Shown in pieces: positions 48,904-57,239 of a DNA stretch of 64,000 bases. Each line of letters opens with the position of its first letter. Position 1 is the stretch's first letter. Both the position numbers and the translations under genes were made by a program. The notes beneath the pieces were generated by a model. It did not search any database. It was not told where the DNA came from and saw only the letters and a program-made list of their open reading frames with translations. The DNA lies in NCBI GenBank assembly GCA_016223135.1, contig JACRPQ010000010.1:124001-188000 (forward strand), in the 5' to 3' direction. Source of the stretch: Chloroflexota bacterium (GTDB lineage: Bacteria; Chloroflexota; Anaerolineae; Anaerolineales; Villigracilaceae).

Positions 48904-50055
48904 CTAATACTTCCCGAACTCCACCGCCGCATCCACCATGGCAAGGATGTTCTCCGGCGGCACATCGGGCATAATGATGTGGACGGGCGCGAGCATGTAC
49001 CCGCCGCCCTCGCCAAGGATTTCGATGACGCGCTTCACCTCGGCGCGCACGTCCTGCGGCGTGCCAAACGGCAGGATGCGGTGCGTGTCCACCGCGCCGC
49101 AAAAGACAAGGTTCTTCCCAAATTGTTTCTTCAACTCATGCAAGTTTGCCATCTTCCCGGCTGAAGTTTGAATGGGGTTGAGGATGTCCACGCCAATTTC
49201 GATCAGGTCGGGAATCAGCGGGAAGACATCGCCGTCGGTGTGGAAGAACACTTTGGCTTTGGTGTGCGCCTTGATGAAGGCAATGTAATCGGCATGGAAA
49301 GGCTTGACGATACTGCGGTACATCTTGGGCGACATCAACAAACTGTTTTGCATCCCCAAATCGTCGCCGATTTTGATCATGTCAATGTCATCGCCGCACT
49401 CACGCAGGAAGTTTCCCATCAGCGTCTTGCACAGATCGGTGATTTTTGCCAGCAGCGCCTTTGCAAAATCGGGGTACCAACCCAGGTTCGCCATGAAGCG
49501 ATCCATGCGCTGCATGGCGAAGGCGCGTTCGAGCGGAAAAGCCAGCCAGGGTGTGGCGAGGATGGCATACTGGTTTTCAGCCGCCAGCCTTTGCACATCC
49601 GCCCGCACGCGAGCGAACCGCGTCGGGTCGTTCATGTCGGGCCAGGGATAGGTTTCGAGGTCGGCTATGGAATGGGTCTCTGCCAGGGGATGAATGGCGG
49701 GAAACCACATACCGGGGTCGCCTTCAACGGAGCCGACGCCCCATGAGTTAAAGTAGGGCGAACCCGGCTCCCGCGTGCGATTCCGCTCTCGGACGGAGGC
49801 AGGTTCACGGTCATGGACGCCGCGCACGTCACTGTGGAGGCGCTCGAGGACGACTTCGTCCACTGCCGATGCGCCCAGTTCGGGCCAGTCATAGAGGTAT
49901 TTATCTTCCGCCTCTATTCCCAAAAAGCGTTTCAGGTTGCGATATGCCGGCGTGCTGATACCAGTGGCATTGCTCGCGCCTACAACAATCGGGACACGGT
50001 CGGGAATCTCATGGTTCAAAACAGCCTGAACGCGCTCTCGTGAAGTCAGCGGCAT
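48904..50055 (-). CDS. uroporphyrinogen decarboxylase family protein (methyltransferase-like)
   Basis: 383 aa. The fold is recognisable from MPLTSRERVQAVLNHEIPDRVP at the start, IKIGDDLGMQNSLLMSPKMYR, KVFFHTDGDVFPLIPDLIEIG and the C-terminal YMLAPVHIIMPDVPPENILA. These are features of the MtaA/CmuA-like methyltransferase branch rather than true HemE: the haem enzyme's N-terminal RQAGRYLPEY motif is absent. No corrinoid protein is adjacent, so the substrate is unknown. A strong terminator separates it from the operon upstream. Confidence 0.85.
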   Translation of the reverse strand: MPLTSRERVQAVLNHEIPDRVPIVVGASNATGISTPAYRNLKRFLGIEAEDKYLYDWPELGASAVDEVVLERLHSDVRGVHDREPASVRERNRTREPGSPYFNSWGVGSVEGDPGMWFPAIHPLAETHSIADLETYPWPDMNDPTRFARVRADVQRLAAENQYAILATPWLAFPLERAFAMQRMDRFMANLGWYPDFAKALLAKITDLCKTLMGNFLRECGDDIDMIKIGDDLGMQNSLLMSPKMYRSIVKPFHADYIAFIKAHTKAKVFFHTDGDVFPLIPDLIEIGVDILNPIQTSAGKMANLHELKKQFGKNLVFCGAVDTHRILPFGTPQDVRAEVKRVIEILGEGGGYMLAPVHIIMPDVPPENILAMVDAAVEFGKY

Positions 50056-50112
50056 GGTTGCTCCTGAAAAGATAATGAAGTTACACCGATTGTATCGCGA
50101 ATGCTCTCGGGT

Positions 50113-50148
50113 AAAAAAAAAAGACTCCCTGGGGTGCAGGGAGTCTTT
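50113..50148 (-). terminator. intrinsic terminator of the beta-oxidation operon
   Basis: On the minus strand AAAGACTCCCTG pairs with CAGGGAGTCTTT around CACC, followed by about ten T. Confidence 0.9.
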
Positions 50149-50164
50149 CGAGAGAAAGCAAATC

Positions 50165-50491
50165 CTAGCGGATTTTGAACATCTGGGTCAACTTCATCGC
50201 CAGGTTCAAGTCGCCGGCAAGTTTGAGTTTGCCCTGCATGAAGGCTTGCATCCCGTCCAGTTCGCCGGTAAAGATTTTGACGTAATCGCTGGAATCGGCG
50301 GTGAGGGTCATCTTGGGGGAGGCGTGCGTCCCTTTTTCAACCGTGACCTTGCCGTCTTTAATCACGGCGTACCATTCACCCGCTTCTGCGCCGGTGAACT
50401 TGAACTGAATCACGGCATCGAGTCCAACCGCCTTTTCGGGGATGAACGCGCCGGGCATTTTTTCCATGAGTTGTGCTATTGTGAGGGGCAT
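50165..50491 (-). CDS. SCP2 sterol-binding domain protein
   Basis: 108 aa from ATG 50491. A single SCP2 fold: AVIQFKFTGAEAGEWYAVIKDGKV, PKMTLTADSSDYVKIFTGELD and GMQAFMQGKLKLAGDLNLAMKL. Such proteins bind fatty acyl chains and often accompany beta-oxidation enzymes. It is the last gene of the operon and is followed by a strong terminator. The frame is open upstream to 50680 across the repeat, but ATG 50491 fits the domain. Confidence 0.88.
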   Translation of the reverse strand: MPLTIAQLMEKMPGAFIPEKAVGLDAVIQFKFTGAEAGEWYAVIKDGKVTVEKGTHASPKMTLTADSSDYVKIFTGELDGMQAFMQGKLKLAGDLNLAMKLTQMFKIR

Positions 50492-50514
50492 TTTAGTCTC
50501 CTTTATTAGTCTGA

Positions 50515-50583
50515 GAGTCGCTGGTCGAAGGTCAAAAGTCAACAAACTTTCGACTTTGGACTTTGGACTTTCGACCTTTGACT
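50515..50583. repeat. heptamer-type repeat (AAGGTCAAAAGTC / GGACTTT)
   Basis: Inverted halves of GGTCAAAAGTCAA and GGACTTTGGACTTTCGACC. It fills the gap between thiolase and SCP2 genes and reaches the thiolase stop codon. Confidence 0.75.
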
Positions 50584-51770
50584 CAGTTTTGTAAATTCTC
50601 GAAGATCGCCGCCGCGCCCATGCCACCACCGATGCACATGGTGACCATACCATACTTCGATTTGCGGCGACCCATTTCATAGATGAGTTGCGTCGTCAGT
50701 TTGGCGCCCGTGCAGCCGAGCGGATGACCGAGGGCAATCGCGCCGCCGTTGACGTTGACCTTGCTCTCGTCCAGTTCGAGTTGTCGAATCACCGCCAGCG
50801 ACTGCGCGGCGAAGGCTTCGTTCAGTTCGATCAGGTCAATGTCGTTCAGGGTCAAGCCTGCCTTCTTGAGCGCCTTCGGGATGGCGGCAACGGGACCGAT
50901 GCCCATCAATTCAGGCGGGACGCCTCCCACCGCAAACGAGACGAAGCGCGCCAGCGGCTTGAGTCCCAGTTGCGCGGCTTTTTCCTCCGACATGACCATC
51001 ACCGCCGCGGCTCCATCGGACATTTGCGAGGCGTTGCCTGCGGTGACCGTGCCGCCCTCTTTGAACGCGGGCTTGAGTTTGGCAAGCGCTTCCATGCTCG
51101 TATCGGCGCGCGGACCTTCATCGCGCTTCACGGTGAACGAGCGCTTCTGCACCTTCCCGTCCACGTATTCGGTCACTTCCACGTCAATCGGGACGAGTTC
51201 GGGGTCGAACAAGCCCGACTCGACTGCCTTCGCCGCTTTCTGGTTGCTCTTGAGGGCGAACTCATCCTGCGCTTCGCGGCTGATGTTGTATTTGACGGCG
51301 ACGTTCTCGGCGGTCAGTCCCATGTTGGTGTAGTAGTGCGGCAGTTCCATCGCAAAGTGCGGATTGGGCGAAAACTTGTAGCCCATCATCGGCACCATGG
51401 ACATGGATTCCACGCCGCCGCCGACGCCCACTTCGATGTCGCCCGCTTTGATCATGTATGCCACGTGCGCGATGGACTGTACACCCGACGAGCAGTAGCG
51501 GTTGATGGTCTCGGCGGGGACGGAATCGGGCAAGCCCGCGCGCAAGGCAATCATGCGGGCGATGTTCATGCCCTGCTCGCCCTCAGGGAAGGCGCAGCCG
51601 AAGACCACGTCCTCGATTTCGGCGGGGTCGAGATTCGGCGTCCGCTTGAGCAAGGCTTGGATCACAGTGGCAGACATCTCGTCGGGGCGAACCGTGGCAA
51701 GTCCTCCCTTCTTGGCTTTGCCGACGGGAGTCCGCACTGCGCTAACGATAACGGCTTCTTTCGTTGTCAT
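50583..51770 (-). CDS. fadA: acetyl-CoA C-acyltransferase (beta-oxidation thiolase)
   Basis: 395 aa from ATG 51770 with GGAGAG upstream. Nucleophile Cys in [15 protein letters not shown] (about residue 91), [20 protein letters not shown] and [15 protein letters not shown] complete the active site. It follows the 3-hydroxyacyl-CoA dehydrogenase/hydratase gene and should release acetyl-CoA in each cycle. Confidence 0.93.
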   Translation of the reverse strand: MTTKEAVIVSAVRTPVGKAKKGGLATVRPDEMSATVIQALLKRTPNLDPAEIEDVVFGCAFPEGEQGMNIARMIALRAGLPDSVPAETINRYCSSGVQSIAHVAYMIKAGDIEVGVGGGVESMSMVPMMGYKFSPNPHFAMELPHYYTNMGLTAENVAVKYNISREAQDEFALKSNQKAAKAVESGLFDPELVPIDVEVTEYVDGKVQKRSFTVKRDEGPRADTSMEALAKLKPAFKEGGTVTAGNASQMSDGAAAVMVMSEEKAAQLGLKPLARFVSFAVGGVPPELMGIGPVAAIPKALKKAGLTLNDIDLIELNEAFAAQSLAVIRQLELDESKVNVNGGAIALGHPLGCTGAKLTTQLIYEMGRRKSKYGMVTMCIGGGMGAAAIFENLQN

Positions 51771-51780
51771 AAGTCTCTCC

Positions 51781-51836
51781 TTGATTGGTAAATGGTAACT
51801 GGTAAGTCCCATTTACCATTTACCAATTACTAATTC
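51781..51836. repeat. heptamer array (GGTAAAT / ATTACCA)
   Basis: Inverted halves GGTAAATGGTAACTGGTAA and TTTACCATTTACCAATTAC. The array touches the stop codon of the upstream fadN-like gene. Confidence 0.8.
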
Positions 51837-54226
51837 CTCAACGGCTTCCCCGTCTGCAGCAGCGACCACATGCGCGCCTGCGTCTTTTCCTCGCCGCACA
51901 GCGACAGGAAGGCTTCGCGCTCCAGATCGAGAATGTACTGCTCGCTGACCCATTGCGGTTTGCTCAATTCGCCGCCCGCCATGACGTAAGCGAGTTTGGT
52001 CGCGATATGCGCGTCATATTCGGTGATGTATTTGCCTTCCTTGAATGACCACGCGCCGATCTTCATCGCGCCGTACATGTCGCGCCCCGGAGCGTAGATG
52101 AGTTCGGGCGCGGGCGGACGATACCCAGACGCCGCCATGTGCAGCACTTCTTTCTTGGCTTCAGCAAGCAGATGGTCGCGGTTCATGACAATGCGGTCGG
52201 CGGGACCGAGAATTGCCATGTCGCGCGCTTCATACGCAGACGTGGCAACCTTCGCCTGACCGATTTGCAAAAACGCGCGCTGGATGAACGGGAACGGTTC
52301 GGCGTTGTCGGTCTTCATGGCAGGGTTGATGATGCGGCGCATCATTTCCTTCGTGCCGCCGCCCGCAGGGATGACCCCCGCGCCGAGTTCGACCAAGCCG
52401 ATGTACGTTTCCGCCGCAGCGACCACCCGCGAAGCGTGCATGGTCACTTCACAGCCGCCGCCGAGCGCCAGTCCCGCAGGCGCAACCACAACAGGCTTCG
52501 GAAAGTAACGCATGCGCATGTTCAAGCCTTGCAGTTTCTTCACCGCCGCGTCGAGCGTGTCCCACATCCCTTGCTGAGCGGCAACCACCACCATGAACAG
52601 GTTCGCGCCCGCGCTGAAGTTCTCGGCTTCGTTCCCAATCACCAATCCATCAAATTCACGTTCCACGCGATCCAACGCCTCAAGCGTGATATTGAAAATA
52701 TCGTCGTCGAGCGCGTTCATCTTGGTGTGGAACTCCACCAGCGCCACGCCGTCGCCGATGTCGTACAGCGTCGCGCCCGCGTTCTCGCTGATGACTTTCT
52801 TCGTGCCGCGCAAGTCGCTGAGGATGACCATTCCCTCAGGATGCTTGATCTTCACATACTTCTTCTTCGCCGCGTCGTACACGCCGACCTTGTTCGCGCC
52901 TTTGTACTGATAGAACGTCTCGAAGCCGTTCTTCAGCATCTCGTCCACCCATTTGGCGGCGGGATAGCCGGCGGCTTTCATCTTCTTGACCGTCTCGCGC
53001 ACGCCCAGCATGTCCCACGTCTCGAACGGACCCGCCTCGTGCATGAAGCCCCAGCGCACCGCGTCGTCAATCGGCTTCATCGTATCCGCCACTTCGGGGA
53101 TGATGGACGACGCGTACTGGAAGCCCTGATACGTCAACGCCTTGACAAGATTCGCCGCCTTGTCGTCCGCTTCAAGCAGGACCTTGAGCCTGTCGCCCAG
53201 ACCCTCGACATCTTTCGCCGCCTTGACCGAGTCGAAGCGCGGCTTGGTCGGCGGGACATGCTCCAGCGTGTTCAAGTCCAGCGACCAGAACTCCTTGCTC
53301 CCGTCCTCTTTGCGGACTTCCTTGTAAAAGCCAATTTTGGTTTTATTACCCAGCCACTTGCGCTCGATGAGCGTCGAAATCAACTTGTTCGGCGCTTCGG
53401 CTTTGAGATACTGCTGACCGAGTTTGTCGTGCGGAATCAACGGTGCGAGGTTGCGTCCCACGTGATCCCACACGTCAATGCCCACCAGGTCAATCAGGCG
53501 GAACGTGGCGGTTTTGGGACGCCCAATCAACGGTCCCGTGATGGAGTCGACCTCGTCCACGGTATAGCCGTTCTTCAGGATGAAGTCCAGCGCAAAAGCG
53601 CCCGTCCCAAACGCCACGCGGTTGCCGATGAAGTTGGGCGTGTCTTTGCACAGCACGATGCCTTTGCCCAACCGATGCTCGCCGAAGTGACTGATGAACT
53701 CGACCACTTCCTTCGAGGTGTCCTTCGTCGGGATGATTTCCAGCAGTTTCAAGTAACGCGGCGGGTTGAAGAAATGCGTGCCGAGGAAGTGCTTCTTGAA
53801 TTCCTTCGAGCGTCCCTCCGCAATGGACGCGACGGGGATGCCCGATGTGTTCGTGCTGACGATGGCGTTCGGCTTGCGGACCTCGTCAATGCGCGCCATG
53901 AGGTCCTGTTTGATCTTGAGATTCTCGACGATGGCTTCCACCACCCAATCCGCTTCGGCGACCGCGCCAAAGTCGTCTTCGAGATTGCCCAGCGTGACGA
54001 ACGTCTTCAACTCGGGCGACATCAAATTGGCGGGCTTTGCCTTCAGGCACGCCTCCCACCCTGCATTGACAATTTTATTGCGAGCCGCTTTATCGCCCTC
54101 CGGCGCATCCTTCGGGACAATATCGAGCAGCGTCACGGGAACGCCCGCGTTTGCCAAATGCGCCGCAATCGCTGCTCCCATCGTCCCCGCGCCGATGACC
54201 ACGGCTTTGTGAATGTGATAGTTCAT
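51830..54226 (-). CDS. fadN: 3-hydroxyacyl-CoA dehydrogenase / enoyl-CoA hydratase fusion (FadN-like)
   Basis: 798 aa. Residues 1-300 are the NAD-binding 3-hydroxyacyl-CoA dehydrogenase domain (VIGAGTMGAAIAAHLANAG) with GTHFFNPPRYLKLLEIIP and its helical C-terminal part to about 420. A crotonase domain follows (VALVEFHTKMNALDDDIFNI, GLVIGNEAENFSAGANLFMV, LALGGGCEVTMHASRV). The order dehydrogenase-then-hydratase is that of Bacillus FadN and opposite to E. coli FadB. It catalyses the hydration and second oxidation of beta-oxidation. Confidence 0.93.
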   Translation of the reverse strand: MNYHIHKAVVIGAGTMGAAIAAHLANAGVPVTLLDIVPKDAPEGDKAARNKIVNAGWEACLKAKPANLMSPELKTFVTLGNLEDDFGAVAEADWVVEAIVENLKIKQDLMARIDEVRKPNAIVSTNTSGIPVASIAEGRSKEFKKHFLGTHFFNPPRYLKLLEIIPTKDTSKEVVEFISHFGEHRLGKGIVLCKDTPNFIGNRVAFGTGAFALDFILKNGYTVDEVDSITGPLIGRPKTATFRLIDLVGIDVWDHVGRNLAPLIPHDKLGQQYLKAEAPNKLISTLIERKWLGNKTKIGFYKEVRKEDGSKEFWSLDLNTLEHVPPTKPRFDSVKAAKDVEGLGDRLKVLLEADDKAANLVKALTYQGFQYASSIIPEVADTMKPIDDAVRWGFMHEAGPFETWDMLGVRETVKKMKAAGYPAAKWVDEMLKNGFETFYQYKGANKVGVYDAAKKKYVKIKHPEGMVILSDLRGTKKVISENAGATLYDIGDGVALVEFHTKMNALDDDIFNITLEALDRVEREFDGLVIGNEAENFSAGANLFMVVVAAQQGMWDTLDAAVKKLQGLNMRMRYFPKPVVVAPAGLALGGGCEVTMHASRVVAAAETYIGLVELGAGVIPAGGGTKEMMRRIINPAMKTDNAEPFPFIQRAFLQIGQAKVATSAYEARDMAILGPADRIVMNRDHLLAEAKKEVLHMAASGYRPPAPELIYAPGRDMYGAMKIGAWSFKEGKYITEYDAHIATKLAYVMAGGELSKPQWVSEQYILDLEREAFLSLCGEEKTQARMWSLLQTGKPLRN

Positions 54227-54243
54227 GGTTTCTCCTTTTAGTG

Positions 54244-54273
54244 CCTGGTAAATGGTAATTGGTAATTAGGAGT
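54244..54273. repeat. heptamer array (GGTAATT)
   Basis: GGTAAATGGTAATTGGTAATTAG; the last unit contains the stop codon of the four-helix-bundle gene. Confidence 0.75.
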
Positions 54274-54748
54274 TCAGGCTGTTCAGGTCGTCTTCCGAGA
54301 ACAGAACGCCAGAGAATTCTTCGGCGCTAACTGCGATGTATGCTGGCGAATCTTCTCGAACAGCAGAAGGCTTCTTGTTCGATAGTTCGGTGCGGACACC
54401 CTTCAAGCCGCTGGCGAAGGTATTCAACTGACGGGCTAATGAAGTCAACTCATTCACATATTTCTGCACGTCTTCGGCATTCATCAATCCGCGAACCCGC
54501 GTTCGATTGAGCCAGTACTTCGTCTCGAACAGACTGCCGCGTGAGTAATACAGGAACTGGAGTTTCTCGCCAAAGTTATACCGCCCAACCGACTCGGCGA
54601 TATTCGCCCCAATCGAGTCTGCTGACCGTGCGATCTGCTTGCCAACCACGTCCCTCGCAAACTCGTCCCATTCGATGACTTTCTTCCAAATCGAATCGGC
54701 AATCTCCTCGGCAGACTTCAATACCTGCAAATCCTCAAACGTCGCCAT
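54266..54748 (-). CDS. four helix bundle (S23/Avd-like) protein
   Basis: 160 aa from ATG 54748 with GGAGGAG upstream. The family pattern is clear in residues 1-110: FEDLQVLKSAEEIADSIWK, IARSADSIGANIAESVGRY, LQFLYYSRGSLFETKYWLNR and the final helix with LTSLARQLNTFASGL. The family was first found in 23S rRNA intervening sequences, and Avd of diversity-generating retroelements is related; no retroelement is near. An acidic tail of about 45 residues is extra. It is embedded in a beta-oxidation operon and flanked by ATTACCA arrays. Confidence 0.85.
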   Translation of the reverse strand: MATFEDLQVLKSAEEIADSIWKKVIEWDEFARDVVGKQIARSADSIGANIAESVGRYNFGEKLQFLYYSRGSLFETKYWLNRTRVRGLMNAEDVQKYVNELTSLARQLNTFASGLKGVRTELSNKKPSAVREDSPAYIAVSAEEFSGVLFSEDDLNSLNS

Positions 54749-54761
54749 CGCTCCTCCAACC

Positions 54762-54789
54762 GCCAATTACCATTTACCAATTACCATCA
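54762..54789. repeat. heptamer array (ATTACCA)
   Basis: CCAATTACCATTTACCAATTACC; it begins 3 bp after the stop of the acyl-CoA dehydrogenase gene upstream. Confidence 0.8.
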
Positions 54790-56055
54790 TCTCAACTCCG
54801 CTCCGCTATATCCCAGTATCTGCCTCGCCACCACGAGACGGTTGATCTGCCCCGTGCCCTCGTAGATGTCCGTAATCTTCGCATCGCGGAACCACTTTTC
54901 GGCGAGGAACTCGCGGCTGTAGCCAAGCGGACCCAAAATCTCCACCACCTTCTGCGTGATCTTAGTCCCCACATCGCCCGCTTTGACCTTGCTCATCGAA
55001 GACTCGAGCGCGTTGGGGTGCTTGTTGTCCGCCATCCACACCGCCTTGATGACCATCAGCCACGCCGACTTGAGCATGATCTCCATGTCAATCACATCGC
55101 GTTCGATGGCAGTCAATTTCTGACGCGGCAACCCGTAACGGATTTGGACACCGTTCTCGGCGAGTTTCTCTTTCAGGAACTCGAGAGCGGCTCGCGCCAC
55201 GCCCAAGCCAGACGCCGCCACGAGGGGTCTGGTCGCGTCGAAGGTCGCCATCGCGCCCTTGAAGCCGGTGGTGGTCTTCTCAACAGTGGGGCTGCCGAGG
55301 ATATGGTCGAACGGCACGCGCACATCCACCAGCGAGATCGCCGCCGTGTCGCTGACGCGGATGCCGAGTTTATGCTCCAACTTGGTCACGCGCACCCCCG
55401 GCGTTCCCGCTTCGACGACGAAGGCGCGCATCCCTGCCCGCCCTGCGCTGGGGTCAATGCTCGCCCAAACGACGATAAAACCCTTGCCGAGTTTTTCGTA
55501 AGGGGTCAAGGACTTGTCGCCCGCGGTGACGAAAATCTTCTCGCCGTTGAGCACCCACTCGTTGGTCTTCTCGTCCAGCACGGCGCGCGCCCGAATGGAG
55601 GCGGTATCCGAGCCTGCGCCTGCCTCGGTCATACACATGGCAGCGAAGGTCGGTTTCTCGCCGGCAAAGCGCGCCAGGAACTTCGCCCGCTGTTCGGGCG
55701 TCCCTGCCGCCTGCACCGCCGCCGCGCCCAACCCGCCGCCCGGCGTGCAGAGATAAAAGCCCACGTCGCCCCAGGCGAGCGCCTCGATCTGCGCCGCCAG
55801 CGCTTGATAGGCAATCGGCGGTCGCTTTTCTTTCTGCTCCTCGCCTTCATGACCGTTGCCATTTTGCTTCGGCGCAAGCGAGCCGGCTCCCATCGCCTTC
55901 ATGGCGGTGTGCATGAACTCAATATAATCCCAGGGAATTTCGTGCTCATGTTCATCGAAGTAGCGCGACTTCGAGCGCATCATCTCTTCGGCGACGGTCT
56001 TCAACACAAACTGCGTTTGCACAATAGGTTTTGGGGGTTCAAATTCGATAGGCAT
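54787..56055 (-). CDS. acyl-CoA dehydrogenase (catalytic Glu present)
   Basis: 422 aa from ATG 56055 (GGAG upstream). FAD and substrate motifs: AAMCMTEAGAGSDTASIRARA, WVLNGEKIFVTAGD, and the C-terminal WFRDAKITDIYEGTGQINRLV, in which the Glu of YEG is the catalytic base. The N-terminal 85 residues are somewhat long, with a charged insertion (NGNGHEGEEQKEKRPP). It pairs with the next acyl-CoA dehydrogenase, which lacks this Glu, so the two may form a heteromer. Confidence 0.92.
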   Translation of the reverse strand: MPIEFEPPKPIVQTQFVLKTVAEEMMRSKSRYFDEHEHEIPWDYIEFMHTAMKAMGAGSLAPKQNGNGHEGEEQKEKRPPIAYQALAAQIEALAWGDVGFYLCTPGGGLGAAAVQAAGTPEQRAKFLARFAGEKPTFAAMCMTEAGAGSDTASIRARAVLDEKTNEWVLNGEKIFVTAGDKSLTPYEKLGKGFIVVWASIDPSAGRAGMRAFVVEAGTPGVRVTKLEHKLGIRVSDTAAISLVDVRVPFDHILGSPTVEKTTTGFKGAMATFDATRPLVAASGLGVARAALEFLKEKLAENGVQIRYGLPRQKLTAIERDVIDMEIMLKSAWLMVIKAVWMADNKHPNALESSMSKVKAGDVGTKITQKVVEILGPLGYSREFLAEKWFRDAKITDIYEGTGQINRLVVARQILGYSGAELR

Positions 56056-56078
56056 GTTCAACTCCTTCAACTACTCTT

Positions 56079-56150
56079 TCCCAATTACTATTTACCAATT
56101 ACCACCCACTGCTCGCATAACTGGTAATTGGTAATTGGTAATTACACAAT
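56079..56150. repeat. heptamer array (ATTACCA / GGTAATT)
   Basis: Two inverted blocks between the acyl-CoA dehydrogenase genes; the right block contains the stop codon of the gene at 56142. Confidence 0.85.
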
Positions 56151-57239
56151 GACTAATCCCGTAAACATCGCGAATCCGCGTCCATTCCGCATCCACATTT
56201 CGACGGGGTGCTCGCGGATATAACCGTGACCGCCGAGAATCTGCACGGCGCGGTCGGTGACCATCATCGCCATGTCGGCGGCGCCCATGTAGGCAAGGTA
56301 CGCTTCGGTGAAGGCATCTTCCTTGCCGGCGTCGAGCTTCCAGGCGGCTTCCCAGGTGAGCAGGCGGCTGGCTTCGATTTCCGTCCGCATTTCGGCGAGC
56401 ATGAAGGCGATGGCTTGCTTCTGCGCGATTTTCACGCCGAACGCTTCGCGCTCTTTGGCGTAGTTCTTGCTGTACTCGAAGGCGGCATTCGCCACACCGA
56501 CAGCGGCTGAAGCGGCGGCAAGGCGCATCGAAGCAAGAATCGGCTCGAAGTCGTGACCCGAAGCGCCGCCTAAACGGTTTGCCGCGGGGACTTTGACGTT
56601 CTCCAATTTGACGCGGTACATCGGCAGCGCGTTGAGACTCATCAATTTTTCGCGCTCGCCGCCGATGGTCAATCCCGCCGCATCCTTCGGGACGATGAAG
56701 CCTTGTGTCTGCCCATCGAGATTGGCATACACGAGGAGCGCCTCCGCCTCCTTCGCAAACGGGACGAACGCCTTCTCGCCGTTGAGAACATATTCATCGC
56801 CTGCGAGCGCTGCGATGGTGCGGAGCGCGAGCGGGTCGAAGTCGAAGGCGTACTCGATGAGCGCGGCAGTGTACGGAGCCCAATCGCCCTCGATGACCTT
56901 TGGCAGATATTCCTGCTTTTGCTCTTCGGTCCCCGCCAGCAAAATGGGCGTGGCAAACAGACTCGGCGTCATCACTGCCAGGGTGCCTGCCAGGTCGCCG
57001 AACGCCATTTCTTCGACTGCCAGCACGCCCGTGACCGCGCTGCGCTCGCCGAAGCCGCCGTATGCCTCAGGGATAGAGGCTTGCAGCAAGCCGAGTTCCC
57101 ATCCCTTGCTGATGAGTTTTTTCGGCAGTTCGCCGCCCTCCTCCGCCTCGCGCGCGGCTGGACGCAGGTCGTTGGCGGCATACTTCCTCACTGCGTCAAT
57201 GAGCATTTGTTGTTCTTCGGTTGGGTCAAATGAATACAT
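56142..57239 (-). CDS. acyl-CoA dehydrogenase-like protein lacking the catalytic Glu
   Basis: 365 aa from ATG 57239. The fold is kept: YSFDPTEEQQMLIDAVRKYA, AYGGFGERSAVTGVLAVEEMA, YVLNGEKAFVPFAKEAEALL and ILGGHGYIREHPVEMWMRN. The final stretch NGRGFAMFTGLVIV aligns with the usual 'DAKITxIYEGTxxI', so the catalytic Glu is replaced by Thr and the usual last 15-20 residues are missing. The stop lies in a heptamer array. It overlaps the upstream metallohydrolase gene by 14 bp. It may be the non-catalytic partner of the neighbouring dehydrogenase. Confidence 0.88.
   Translation of the reverse strand: MYSFDPTEEQQMLIDAVRKYAANDLRPAAREAEEGGELPKKLISKGWELGLLQASIPEAYGGFGERSAVTGVLAVEEMAFGDLAGTLAVMTPSLFATPILLAGTEEQKQEYLPKVIEGDWAPYTAALIEYAFDFDPLALRTIAALAGDEYVLNGEKAFVPFAKEAEALLVYANLDGQTQGFIVPKDAAGLTIGGEREKLMSLNALPMYRVKLENVKVPAANRLGGASGHDFEPILASMRLAAASAAVGVANAAFEYSKNYAKEREAFGVKIAQKQAIAFMLAEMRTEIEASRLLTWEAAWKLDAGKEDAFTEAYLAYMGAADMAMMVTDRAVQILGGHGYIREHPVEMWMRNGRGFAMFTGLVIV

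Noticed and set aside
50688-51791. 367-codon ORF opposite the beta-oxidation thiolase
   Set aside because: Antisense shadow of a gene with all thiolase motifs; composition unlike real proteins here.
52139-54241. 700-codon plus-strand ORF opposite the fadN-like gene
   Set aside because: It is His/Arg-rich, matches no family, and lies antisense to a gene with clear motifs along its full length; a shadow caused by codon bias.
55018-56127. 369-codon ORF opposite an acyl-CoA dehydrogenase
   Set aside because: Same reason: antisense shadow.
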